Below are positions 55,501-64,000 of a stretch of 64,000 bases of DNA, piece by piece. The position numbers and the translations under genes are program-made. The stretch is from Astropecten irregularis. Its lineage: Eukaryota > Echinodermata > Asteroidea > Paxillosida > Astropectinidae. The first letter of the stretch is position 1; every line of letters begins with the position of its first letter. The stretch spans positions 15,731,217 through 15,795,216 of the forward strand of contig OZ020246.1 in NCBI GenBank assembly GCA_963971285.1. The letters run 5' to 3'. The notes beneath the pieces were generated by a model. The model was given only the letters and a program-made list of their open reading frames with translations. It searched no databases and was not told where the DNA came from.

Positions 55501-58500
55501 GATGCAATGCGGCGTTTCCATGACGTCACTGGTGTGTGTCTATGGTTACAGATGTTTGAAGTAAAGGATGCATATTCATGATTTTCTGGGAAATAAATCA
55601 TTTTGTGAACCGTGGAAAGACCTTTAGTGAAGGGAATATATAATACAGACTTCATCAAACAATACCAATAATCATATTATGTCATGATGACGATCATTAC
55701 TTTTTTGGACATAACATTTTCTGACATTGATTTGTCATTTTACAAACTTTCCTGTGGTTTGTTTGTTGTTTTAAAATGACCTTAGTGCCACCACAAAAAA
55801 AAAGTAAAAAAAGAACAAAGAGGAACAAAAGAAAACAAATCACAAGAAAATTGGTCCCTTTGTTACAGAATGCTGAAAAGTCCCCCTGTAAAAACATTTC
55901 CCACCTGGTTTCTACCTGTGAAGGTAGAGATGGCTTTGTGTGTTTGATTAGCCCTGCACGCTTTGCAGGCAGCTGCGGGCTAGATACTCCCCATAGGGAG
56001 CTGAGATTGTTTCAGGAATGGAGCCCAATGACCAGGGGTAATTAATATGGTTGTGATACACTTGTGTAAGAACGCTATACAGGGTGTCCCAGAAAAAATG
56101 CAACACTGTGTCGGGAGCCATTATGTTAAAATTAAACTTTTTATCACTTCAAGATTCAGATGTGTGATACAACCATGTCTTGGCTATTACCATGTAGAAT
56201 TTAAGCATATTTGGGCTGAAATTAACGAAAATATGACCAATTGAAAGAGTCCTCCTTAAAAACATATTTGCAAGGATAACACGCATGATGTTCAATACAC
56301 ACTTAATGTGTATGAAATAAATATTTGAATCGGGTTTTGAGGTTGGGTAATTCAGTCTTAGCTTTTTTCACTCAATTTAAGTCCAATTTTGATCAAATTT
56401 GACATGGTGATAGCCAAGATATAGCTGTATCACATATCTGAATCTGGAAGTGATAAACAGTTTAATTTTCATAATAGTTCACGACACAAGTGTTGCGGTT
56501 TTTTGGGGACACCCTGTATAAATGCCTAAATCATTATAGAATCTTTGAACAGTTTGCTTTACATGTACGACATGTATGATAAGCAGAGTGTACACATTGC
56601 ATACAATCTATACCATACTACCCTGTTTAAATATATTACAAAACAGTATACTAGTTACCATGGTAGTGCTTGTTGAAGAGTACATGTATGCTTTGGGCAT
56701 GATTGGCATAGAGTATTCATTAGGAAGATGGACATAAATATTGACTTGAATAGAGTAGCACTCAGTTTCCAAAGCCTGGTTGTCGGTGATTAACATTTAA
56801 TTCCACTGAAAAAAACTCCTGTATTTCATTGTTTTGCACAGCTTTTTTTTTGTCGAGGCCAGTGGTCGAAAGGTTCTTCCATAAAGTGACAAGAGTCATT
56901 CATCCTGTTGCAAATGGACAGTGATTAGAGGCAAATTGCCTGCTTGCATTTATGCCGTACTCAAATTGTGCAGTGCTCACTGCTCGGTATGATTAGGCGA
57001 TAATGTACAGGTGGTAAAGGCTGCCACAGTTTGTAGGGCCTACATGTATATTTCACGTCGTCTTTGTAAAAAAGGAATCTTTGATCTTTTTTCTGGGTAT
57101 TGAAGAGGACTGTTTGTGTAACTCACCGTATCAAATCAATGCACGTATTGGCCGCTGGCTTTAAGGTGTGATATTATGACTTCAGTGTTGATCAAGTCTT
57201 GAGTAAGATACTTCTTTTGCTGTTTTTAAAAGTGCGACATGTCTGGGAATGACGTGGCTATGTCTTATTCTACTAAGCAGCCTCAGGCCAGCATCGCCAC
57301 CCTGTATATGTTTGATCTCAGAGACAGACCCTCCTTTCGGTATGTCCTCCTGGCGTTCACCATTCTAGCCATCGTCGCCAACGGTCTGATGTTTCTGGCG
57401 TTTGTTTGCAAGTCACCTCGGAGTCCCGTGTCCCTGTACCAGATGAATCAGTGCTTCCTGGACGTGGTTCTGCCCGTCGTGGTGCTACTGCATCTCCTGA
57501 TCCCGCCACCGAAAAAACTCCCGGTGAATCTCTCCTCCCAGCTGGTCTGTCACTTGTGGATCTCCCTCTGGCCCTTTCCTGTTCTGATCAGCACGTCGCT
57601 GGTGGGATTCCTGGTGATGGCTTTGGAACGTTACTATGCCGTCTTCAAGCCCATCCAACACCGCCTCATGAAGTTTGATTGTTCCAACAAGGCCCGACTG
57701 ACCGTTCTGTCTACGTGGGGTTTTTGCTTGCTCACCATTGGGCCGCTAGCCATACTGTCTATCCGGCTGAACCCCGAAACGGGAATGTGCGCATTCAACA
57801 ACTTGGGCGTCAGCATCTTGTCGTCGATATTCTATGCTCTGTATGTGGGGCTCGTACCGCTCTTGACGTGCGTCTTGTTCATCCGCATCTTCGTGAAAGT
57901 TTGCAAGATGAACCGGCAACAAGGTATGGTCCACGGGAGCATGCTACAGCAGGGGAGGATCAGGTACCTCATCACCATGTTTGTCTGCCTCTTCGTCACC
58001 ATCCTGACCATAGTACCAGCCTCTCTCACTCTGATGACCATCAAGTTTGGCTGGTTTGCACCCTTTGGTGAAGCAGCCAAACGAACCCTCATTGATATGG
58101 GTATGTGTGCCTACATCGCTAAACCTCTCAGTACCTCACTCATATACAGCTGCGCCAACAGAAGATTCCGACATAAATTTATGAAGCTGTTCTGTCAAGG
58201 CAACAGCAATCAAGTCATCCCATTAAACGTCGCTAATTGAAAACTGGAATCTAAATAGTCGCTTACATGTTGTAAATCGTACTCACGATGTTACCAAATT
58301 CACATCGCACACTATCAATTGGATAGAATCCATGTAGCTGTTCTCATGGGTGCAGCACTGTAGATAAAAACCTTGCGTGATTGTTGTCAACCAAGGATTA
58401 TCATTTCACTGCTCGTTGTACTGTGTTTGCAACGGCTGAAACTTAAAAGTCGTGTTGGCAATTTGTGCCATTCAAGTTGTCTTAAATACAGTATTTTTGA

Positions 58501-61500
58501 GTTGTTTTTCGTCGTTTCATTTTCTGCAAACATTGTGAACTCTGATTCATGTGCAATGTGAATGAATTGCTTGGGCTGGGGTTGATTTCACGAAGCCTTA
58601 CCATCGATCGTAACTCAAGTTATGAAGGATAACCCATCGTATCCTATGTAGGGTTGCAATACATCCTACGATTGATAGTAAGTTACGATGAGTTTGGTGA
58701 TATCTACCCCTGGTATTATAAGGATGATCTTACCTTCAAGACAATTGTAATATATGGACTTTCCATGACTAGTGCCTACAAAGATATGACATTCCAAACC
58801 TGTGAAATATATCAAAATGTAAAGAATCTATGTACAATTTGATTGAAAATAGTGAATAAATGTTATATTTTTTATTATTATGGGCCAAATTTGAAACGTG
58901 AATGTTTCTTCATCTTCTTGGAGATTGCCTGAAACTGATTGCCTGCCTCATTTTGGTGACATTGGCTTAATTGCTCAATAGTTGCCATAGGTGCAACTAA
59001 GTGTACAATTAGATGCATCTTCTGTGAAAAACTTATAAAGTGTTAAGTTGTGATGGGGCTTACTTGTTGTACGGTTTCTCTTCGGCCAATGAAAAAACAA
59101 GAGAAGCTGCGGCCTAATTATATTCTTGCTAATTGCTAAGAGACACTGCCACCGTGATCCGATCATCCTCATATGAACGACCACACTGAAACATCACACA
59201 TCAAACAAATTGCAATGATTTACAAGTTAAGCACTGGTACGTGCCTGGACAAAAAAGTGTGTAACCGGATTGAAACATTCTACATCTGCAAAGCATCTTG
59301 CTTAGGGACACAACTGTCAGGCTTGGAGAAATTGTCTCTGTGCTGTGAATCATCACACACACCACAACCCAAGACTGTGATTGCCTGCAATCATTGACCC
59401 CTTATTGTTCCTCTTTTAATTGGACTTGAACCTTTTGGCAGCAGCTGCATTGGTTTTGTAAATGTTTTGCAATCGGGCATGTTTTTCCAATTGTGGACCC
59501 TATTGTCCCTTTTGTTGTTAGTCCACTGTTTAAATGCCACTGCAAACTCGCACAGACACACTGATCTGCAATTACTCTGCAGTATCTTCATGCCCAGACT
59601 GTCCTCCGATGCTTGCTGATTGAAGCAAAGTGTCTTGCTTAGAGACACAACCAGCAACTGCCTATGATACTGGCATCAGAAGGCTCTGGAACACCACAGC
59701 ATGCATTGTACCCCAGTGGGGTCACAAAGCCCTCGATGCTTCCATCTAGGCTCATGCCAGGTCATTCCTCGACCTCAGGGTCATCATATTAAGCCTAATG
59801 ATGCACCCACCCCCTCACGTATGACAGCTTGCCAAAAAACACCTTGTATTCCACCGCTACTAGTCCATTCCGTCACTGTTAGTCATAGCAACCGCAAGCT
59901 GGCAGAATGTTTGTCCCACACCATAGTGCCAGGGAATACGTCTTTGGTCAGCCCGTGCTGTAAATGTTGTTCAGGCTTCTGCTGTGAAGAAGCCATGCAC
60001 ATCATCAAGACCTCGCTCGTTCACTTCTTTTCCTTCTTGCATGTGGTAAGTCCATACATTTTCTGCATGGTACGGAGTTGCATTCAAGCTCAATAAGATA
60101 GCATAATAAGATTCATTGGAAGCATGAATTCTACATAAATCCCATACTGATGAATACATGAAATGATAATTAAATTACATTACTGTTACAAGGTAAAAGT
60201 AATAGACAAAATGACATTGTTTTTTTTTTCAGAGCTAAACTCATAATGACAATTGCATGCTTTACTTAAAGGTAGTATCATACTTTGGTAAGACACCAAA
60301 ACAAGAAACATACTGTTCAAATTTTTCTGCATGAAATGGTGTATTTATCCAGAAATTAGTAAAACAATTACCGAAAATCTTTTTGATCTTTTAAAAGATC
60401 AAAAATAAAAGAGAAAAGACTTAAGAAATACCGTGGCCATTTTTCACTGTTTGGGACTGACATTTTCACAGATGACTGTTATTGTATTTCCCTTGATATT
60501 TTTGCCACTGAATCTGTATTTCTTTGACAAAAACCAATGTATGATACTACCTTTAAAGGTAGTATCATACTTTGGTAAAGTTGATAAAACAGCAGTTGAT
60601 AGAACAGTCTTTTCATAATTTGATTTGTCATGGAATAAAAAACAAACAGGTCTGAGAAATTTTCAGCTCAATTGATCACTAGAAACAGGTCTTGTACCAG
60701 GTCTATGTTTGCACCCTGTATTAGTTATACTATCATACTTTGGTAGCATACCGAAACAGAAATCTTCACAGATTTTTAAAATACCGTGGGCGTTTTTCAC
60801 TGCTTTCTCAAAAAGTGGGCACCGTATGAGACTGGGAATTTCACAGATGACTGTTATTGTATCTTTCTTGATATTTTTGCCCATTATTCTACATTTCTTT
60901 GACAAAAACCAAAGTATGATATTACCTTTAAAGGTGATACCTTTGTAGGTTCATACCCAGCTTATAATTTTGTCTTTCACTTCAGGAGCTCTTAAAAGGG
61001 GATAAAGGGCTTCTCTCAGTTTTTAGTATTTTCAACACAGGAACCCTTCCAGCAACAAATTGTGAATTATCGTCACCGGACTTAATGGCATAAACCTGTC
61101 CGCAACTGGTTTTTCTGTTTTTTGTTTATTTCAACGTTACTGTCAAACCATAATTTTTATTGTGATCCTGTAGGATTGGGTTTTTGGAGGGGATACAAAA
61201 ATTGCTATTTTGTGAGATGTCATTAAGATTGGTTGGCCTCTTGATGAACATGTTACTAATGGAGTCTAGTCTCACTCATCCATTAGTTTGTCTGTTCCCC
61301 AGGGTTCATAATCTGCTTCTCAAGCCAGACAGAAAGTTTTCAGCAATAGATGCATCAGTTGTGGGTATATAGTCAGATGATGTGGAATGGTAATTCCATA
61401 AGCCCAGAGTAAGAATGCATAAAACCAAGTTCCGGGGCTTACAAGAAGCTGCTTAGCTCCAGTTAATGTCCAACAAAACCGAGGGGACCTATAGCTAGAC

Positions 61501-63509
61501 TATGTTGTCTCCTGGGTTAATAGTTAAGCGTAACCATGAAAAGCCTTTGAAACTTATCGCCAAAAACATTTTTTTTAATAAAAACTTCATCATTGTTGCA
61601 ATGTTGAATTAGTCATGTGTCTTATGTATACAAATAATGAATGTTTTTCATTGGTGCAATGGCAAGAATATTTTCATGAGTTGAATGGAAACATTGAATA
61701 TTTTAACAAATGAAAATATTCTTTCCATTGTACGAATGGAAAACCATTCATTATTTGTAATTTGGCAATTTCCTTATCATTCAGCAACAAGAAATTGCTT
61801 CAACCCGCCGCCATTCATGGACATAACACACGCCCTCTGTTGACCAAATACGTAAAGTCTCTTGCGTGCAATGGGACAAAGTGAAGCTAATTTTTAGCTT
61901 CATCTGTGAAATTCCCAGTCTCACATGGTGCCCACTTTTTGAGAAAACAGTAAAAACTGCCCAAGGTATTTTTGTAAAAATGTTTTCAAAATTAACTTTG
62001 ATCTTTTGAAGATCAATATTGTTTTTGGTCATTGGATTTACTCTTTTCTGAATAAATACAGCATTTCAGGCAGAACAATTTTAACGGTATGTTTATACCA
62101 TCACCATCTTTGTTATCAAGTCAAGTTATTGGTAAATTTGTGGAGATTTCTGTTTCGGTATACTACCAAAGTATGATAGTACCATTGATCAATTGATGCT
62201 GGACTATAAATGTTTCAAACGATTGTTAAATTCACTTGATGCTTGGCATAGTAAAAATTTGTGTGCTTTATCCAAACCCTTGAAGCACTACACACATTGT
62301 TCACTGCTAACTGTCGAAACCAGATTATGTTGTAGTATTTAAAGCAGAATGTTTAAACAAAGCAATATGCAAAGATGAACTCTGTAAAAATGTATCACGA
62401 AAAGAAAAAAAATGCTTCTTGTTCAAACATTAGGACTTGTTTGCTTGACAAATGAAAAAAAAGGAAACAAAAAGAAGGAAGCTGTACTCTGGGTTTATAT
62501 TGCAGAGAAACTGAACTTATAGATTGTATGGCCAGTATTGGTGTGTCATCTTGTCAATGGCCGATGTGTCATCTATTGCACACTTCTTGGCACGTATCAG
62601 ACCTCTATTGTCTCCATGTTGGCCTTGGGTCCCGTGGTGAGGGTGACACATCAGCAGGCTTTGGGAGAGATCCTGGCGAATTGCTGTATTTTCACCAGGC
62701 CAATGGAGAGACGCACGCGTGTGCGTCACATCCATTCTCAAGATTATTTTCCTGGATACTTTTAGTGGAGTTTTGATCTCCAGGAGCAACCAGAGACTTC
62801 AATTTGACGTGGGTGTTTAGAGTAGATGCGTTTTTAATGCTGATTAGTAAAAGCTTTCAGATCATTATTCGTTAAAAGGGCTAGCCCCTTGTGGCTTAGT
62901 AACATTATGTTCTTGGTTGAAAGCCACTACTGTGAGAGACTAATATGCCGAGCTGAAAACTTACATGTAAAGCCTGGGACATTTTCTCAGTTACATGCTT
63001 CCGTTGTCTCCCTGTAAGTTTAAATCGTGAGAACCGAAGTTTAAGGGGATAATTTCAACTGTCTTGCCCCTGTGGAGGTAAGGAACAGAGGCTTCTGAGA
63101 CAATTGTTAATAACCATCACCGCGGATTTACGTTTGACGGATGTACTCAAGCGCACAGTAGGGCAAAACTGACAAGTTTAGTGCCCATACCAGATGACGT
63201 CAAGAGAACTGATACTCGTTGTTCACAAGTAATTATGTTAATCTGCCACTAACACGCTTGGCTGGGTCTGTCCATCTGTTGACACTGACACAATCTGAAC
63301 TTTGACCTTTATGAATGTGGCAGTTTCTGAGAGGATAGTAGTACCATTCAGGTTGATCTTAAAAGTCCAATGATTACCGCCACCAAGTGTTCTATTAACC
63401 CTACTTTACTCAAAAGTTGTTCTGTTTTCTTCTCTTTTCATTGCAGAATTTGACGCTACAGCGGCGGTTAATGGAAAATATGGCCATCGCGAGAGCCAGG
63501 GAGGCTGCT
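49572..63509 (+). CDS. VPS9D1: VPS9 domain-containing protein 1, 5' part
   Basis: Seen here: 49572-49646, 50047-50119, 51105-51200, 51909-52170, 53101-53230, 63447-63509, in phase, 233 codons so far. The 49572 exon starts at about 49491 with 5' UTR; the ATG (AACATGG) has A at -3. The N-terminus MEAHLQTAMKAVGQAVKLDS to MLKLAQQCLDRASAIVENT is an MIT-type helical domain like human VPS9D1 (AMKLANGAIELD, MLKLAQQCLERA). A Pro-rich linker follows; then RKDKLTPLEAAYLENQRLMN (human KKELTPLEEASLQNQKLKAA) and NLTLQRRLMENMAIARAREA (human TLSLQRQMMENLVIAKARE). The VPS9 domain, expected to act on Rab5-type GTPases, must lie right of the window. The last donor (GCT|GTATCC) is weak. The 10.2-kb intron 53231-63446 contains a GPCR gene. 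Confidence 0.9.
49724..49900. repeat. MITE family A remnant
   Basis: TTAAAGGTTGTATCATACTT, AAAGCAGAAATGTTCACAG, CAGGGTATGAAGATGATG and GAAATGGTTTATTTATCCAG match the family. VPS9D1 intron. Confidence 0.65.
52851..52994. repeat. MITE family G, copy 1
   Basis: AGGCCTTGAATTTGGTTCTG on the left and CCTCCGTTAAATTCAAGGCT on the right are inverted at the tips. Interior AGGGGCAAGGCCACTTTTCC and CTTCCATTGGAAAATCATAA. About 144 bp. VPS9D1 intron. Confidence 0.8.
53268..53575. repeat. MITE family A copy
   Basis: TACTTTGGTAGCATACCGAA, ACAGGGTATAAAGATGGTGA, AAATGCTGTATTTATCCAGA, GATCTTCGGAAGTTCAAAAG (inverted centre) and CCGTGGGCGTTTTTGACTG. Right end GTGAACCAAAGTGAAGCC is decayed. Confidence 0.75.
54005..54162. 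repeat. MITE family G, copy 2 (reverse of copy 1)
   Basis: CAAGCCTTGAATTTAACGGA, AATGTTTCCATAGACATTAT and TTTCAGAACCAAATTTAAGG are the reverse complement of 52851-52994. Confidence 0.8.
54590..54735 (-). repeat. SINE with internal tRNA-like region, copy 3 (reverse, 3' truncated)
   Basis: Minus strand: GGTACCTGCCACGATATTGG, GATTTGATTCACCCCGCTGA, then TAGCTCGACGGCCTAAC and a good B-box GGGTTCGAAGCCC. The AGTGCTCATCC tail is missing. Confidence 0.7.
54736..57238. other. VPS9D1 intron, stretch before the GPCR
   Basis: Apart from the MITE at 56078-56518 and a C run at 55200-55216 (about 17 C), I see no repeat or exon. A GPCR promoter would lie near the right end; no TATA box is convincing. Confidence 0.4.
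56078..56518. repeat. MITE with TACAGGGTGTCCC ends
   Basis: TACAGGGTGTCCCAGAAAAA with ATGCAACACT on the left; GTGTTGCGGTTTTTTGGGGA then CACCCTGTA on the right. Subterminal arms also pair: AGATTCAGATGTGTGATACA against TGTATCACATATCTGAATCT. About 441 bp, flanked by TA. ACAGGGTGTCC ends are typical of Tc1/mariner-like MITEs. No transposase ORF is inside. Confidence 0.85.
57239..58240 (+). CDS. Rhodopsin-like (class A) G-protein-coupled receptor, intronless, orphan
   Basis: 333 aa in one exon, within VPS9D1's large intron and on its strand. Seven membrane segments fit at about residues 34-56, 68-90, 104-133, 151-174, 191-221, 240-268 and 283-304. Class A marks: Asn48 (1.50), Asp75 (2.50, sodium site), Cys104 and Cys184 (TM3 to loop-2 disulphide), ERY at 130-132 in place of DRY, Trp160 (4.50), Pro207 and Pro260. 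An N-glycosylation sequon NLS at 97 lies in the first outer loop. Odd points: helix 6 lacks the usual CWxP Trp (IVTILTIVPASL-like context), and the helix 7 NPxxY is TSLIY (299-303), though SCANRRFRHKF after it is a normal helix 8. I cannot name the ligand. The start is the first ATG of the open frame. AATAAA at 58855 could end the mRNA. Confidence 0.88.
   Translation: MSGNDVAMSYSTKQPQASIATLYMFDLRDRPSFRYVLLAFTILAIVANGLMFLAFVCKSPRSPVSLYQMNQCFLDVVLPVVVLLHLLIPPPKKLPVNLSSQLVCHLWISLWPFPVLISTSLVGFLVMALERYYAVFKPIQHRLMKFDCSNKARLTVLSTWGFCLLTIGPLAILSIRLNPETGMCAFNNLGVSILSSIFYALYVGLVPLLTCVLFIRIFVKVCKMNRQQGMVHGSMLQQGRIRYLITMFVCLFVTILTIVPASLTLMTIKFGWFAPFGEAAKRTLIDMGMCAYIAKPLSTSLIYSCANRRFRHKFMKLFCQGNSNQVIPLNVAN
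58580..58700. repeat. Short repeat, second copy of the 495-600 family
   Basis: GTTGATTTCACGAAGCCTTA, ATCGATCGTAACTCAAGTTA, GTAGGGTTGCAATACATCCT and ACGATTGATAGTAAGTTACG; outer arms pair (TAACTCAAGTTATG / AGTAAGTTACGAT). It lies in the likely GPCR 3' UTR. Confidence 0.6.
58855..58860 (+). terminator. Candidate polyadenylation signal of the GPCR gene
   Basis: AATAAA 615 nt after the receptor's stop, followed by a T-rich stretch. Assigned by position only. Confidence 0.4.
58861..60265. other. VPS9D1 intron after the GPCR, nothing recognised
   Basis: Ordinary intron sequence with short chance ORFs. I see no exon, repeat family or RNA gene. Confidence 0.5.
60266..60940. repeat. MITE family A, two copies end to end
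   Basis: First copy 60266-60556 is complete: TTAAAGGTAGTATCATACTT to TATGATACTACCTTTAA, about 291 bp, with GATCTTTTAAAAGATC as a perfect centre. The next begins at once (60554, AAAGGTAGTATCATACTTTG) and runs to a right end near 60926 (AAGTATGATATTACCTTTAA). The second contains an extra partial left end at 60728. Confidence 0.85.
61895..62185. repeat. MITE family A copy (reverse)
   Basis: TCTGTGAAATTCCCAGTCTC, TGATCTTTTGAAGATCAATA (centre), AATAAATACAGCATTTCAGG and ACTACCAAAGTATGATAGTA. The left tip is decayed. Confidence 0.75.
62186..63446. other. VPS9D1 intron end, nothing recognised
   Basis: No repeat or exon seen up to the acceptor TTTTCATTGCAG at 63446. Confidence 0.5.
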
Positions 63510-63741
63510 GTATCCTTTGCATGAACAGGTTACCAGCTTAAACTTCCACTTGATGTATGCTATTACTGCCTGTCACTGGTACTCAGCTTTTGTTTTGCTT
63601 AGCTTGAAAAATGTATGAAGTAAATTCCGAAGAGTATATATATATTCAAAATTGATTATGCATTTGAATTGATTATACACTGTAGTTACTTTTTGGTGTA
63701 TTTTTGTCTGCTTTAATAGCTGGCCACTAGGCAAGATATTG

Positions 63742-64000
63742 CCATCACCTCCTACATCTGTCTGCTTGTTCTGTCAGGTGGTTGCTCGTCTCAGTGAGAC
63801 ATGGCATTGCCACCAACTTCTACATCTGTCTGCTTGTTTGTCTGTTCTGTCAGGGTGTTGCTCACCTCAGTGAGACTTGACATTGCCACCACCTTCTACA
63901 TTTGTCTGCTTGTTTGTCTGTTCTGTCAGGTGGTTGCTCGCCTCAGTGGGACATGGCATTGGCACCATCTTCTTCATCTGTCTGCTTGTTTGTCTGTTCT
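63742..64000 (-). repeat. 76-bp minisatellite, locus 5 (about 3.3 copies, reverse, cut by window end)
   Basis: Units of TTCTACATCTGTCTGCTTGT, CTGTTCTGTCAGGTGGTTGC and CTC(A/G)CCTCAGTG(A/G)GAC follow one another to the last base, so the array goes on beyond the window. VPS9D1 intron after the exon at 63447. Confidence 0.9.

Noticed and set aside
59701-60096. 131-codon plus-strand ORF in VPS9D1's intron
   Set aside because: Composition is like the flanks, no recognisable domain, no start context; taken as chance.

Overview
This window is nuclear DNA of an animal. Its genes have many short exons, GT-AG introns and an AT-rich background crowded with small non-autonomous repeats. The proteins resemble vertebrate orthologues, but the introns are compact and several MITE families carry short GGGCC- or TA-type ends. 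A non-vertebrate deuterostome, perhaps an echinoderm, is my best guess; this is an impression, not a proof.

Layout. (1) PSMB5/PSMB8-type proteasome beta subunit, minus strand, entering from the left edge (191-1601). It is head-to-head with a complete NIPSNAP-family mitochondrial gene, plus strand (1748-4686); the start codons are only 146 bp apart. (2) 4.7-9.6 kb is intergenic, with MITEs, a tRNA-derived repeat and a GC-rich island (about 6.8-8.26 kb) whose minus-strand ORFs I do not recognise. (3) Dysbindin (DTNBP1), plus strand, 12 exons (9618-15220). (4) A repeat-rich 4.7-kb gap where the genes converge tail-to-tail. (5) CEP89, minus strand, 18 exons, with phase kept from start to stop, 984 aa (19906-31114). 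It is head-to-head, 162 bp between start codons, with (6) acinus (ACIN1), plus strand, 16 exons, 1158 aa (31277-43953). (7) A 5.5-kb interval with no gene recognised. (8) VPS9D1, plus strand, from 49572 and running off the right edge. Its 10.2-kb intron holds an intronless rhodopsin-like GPCR (57239-58240) on the same strand.

The genes do not form a pathway: proteasome, mitochondrion, BLOC-1, centriole, splicing/exon junction, endosome and a receptor are all represented. What links them is architecture: two very short bidirectional promoters, one gene nested in an intron, and at least ten families of short palindromic elements plus a 76-bp minisatellite found at six loci. Exon boundaries were read by eye from splice sites, reading phase and remembered family sequences; no search was run. 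I found no CRISPR, rRNA or convincingly functional tRNA gene, and no clear new biological system. The strongest leads are the GC-rich island, the GPCR without an NPxxY motif, the heptad repeat array in ACIN1, the promoter that resembles a MITE, and the recurring minisatellite.
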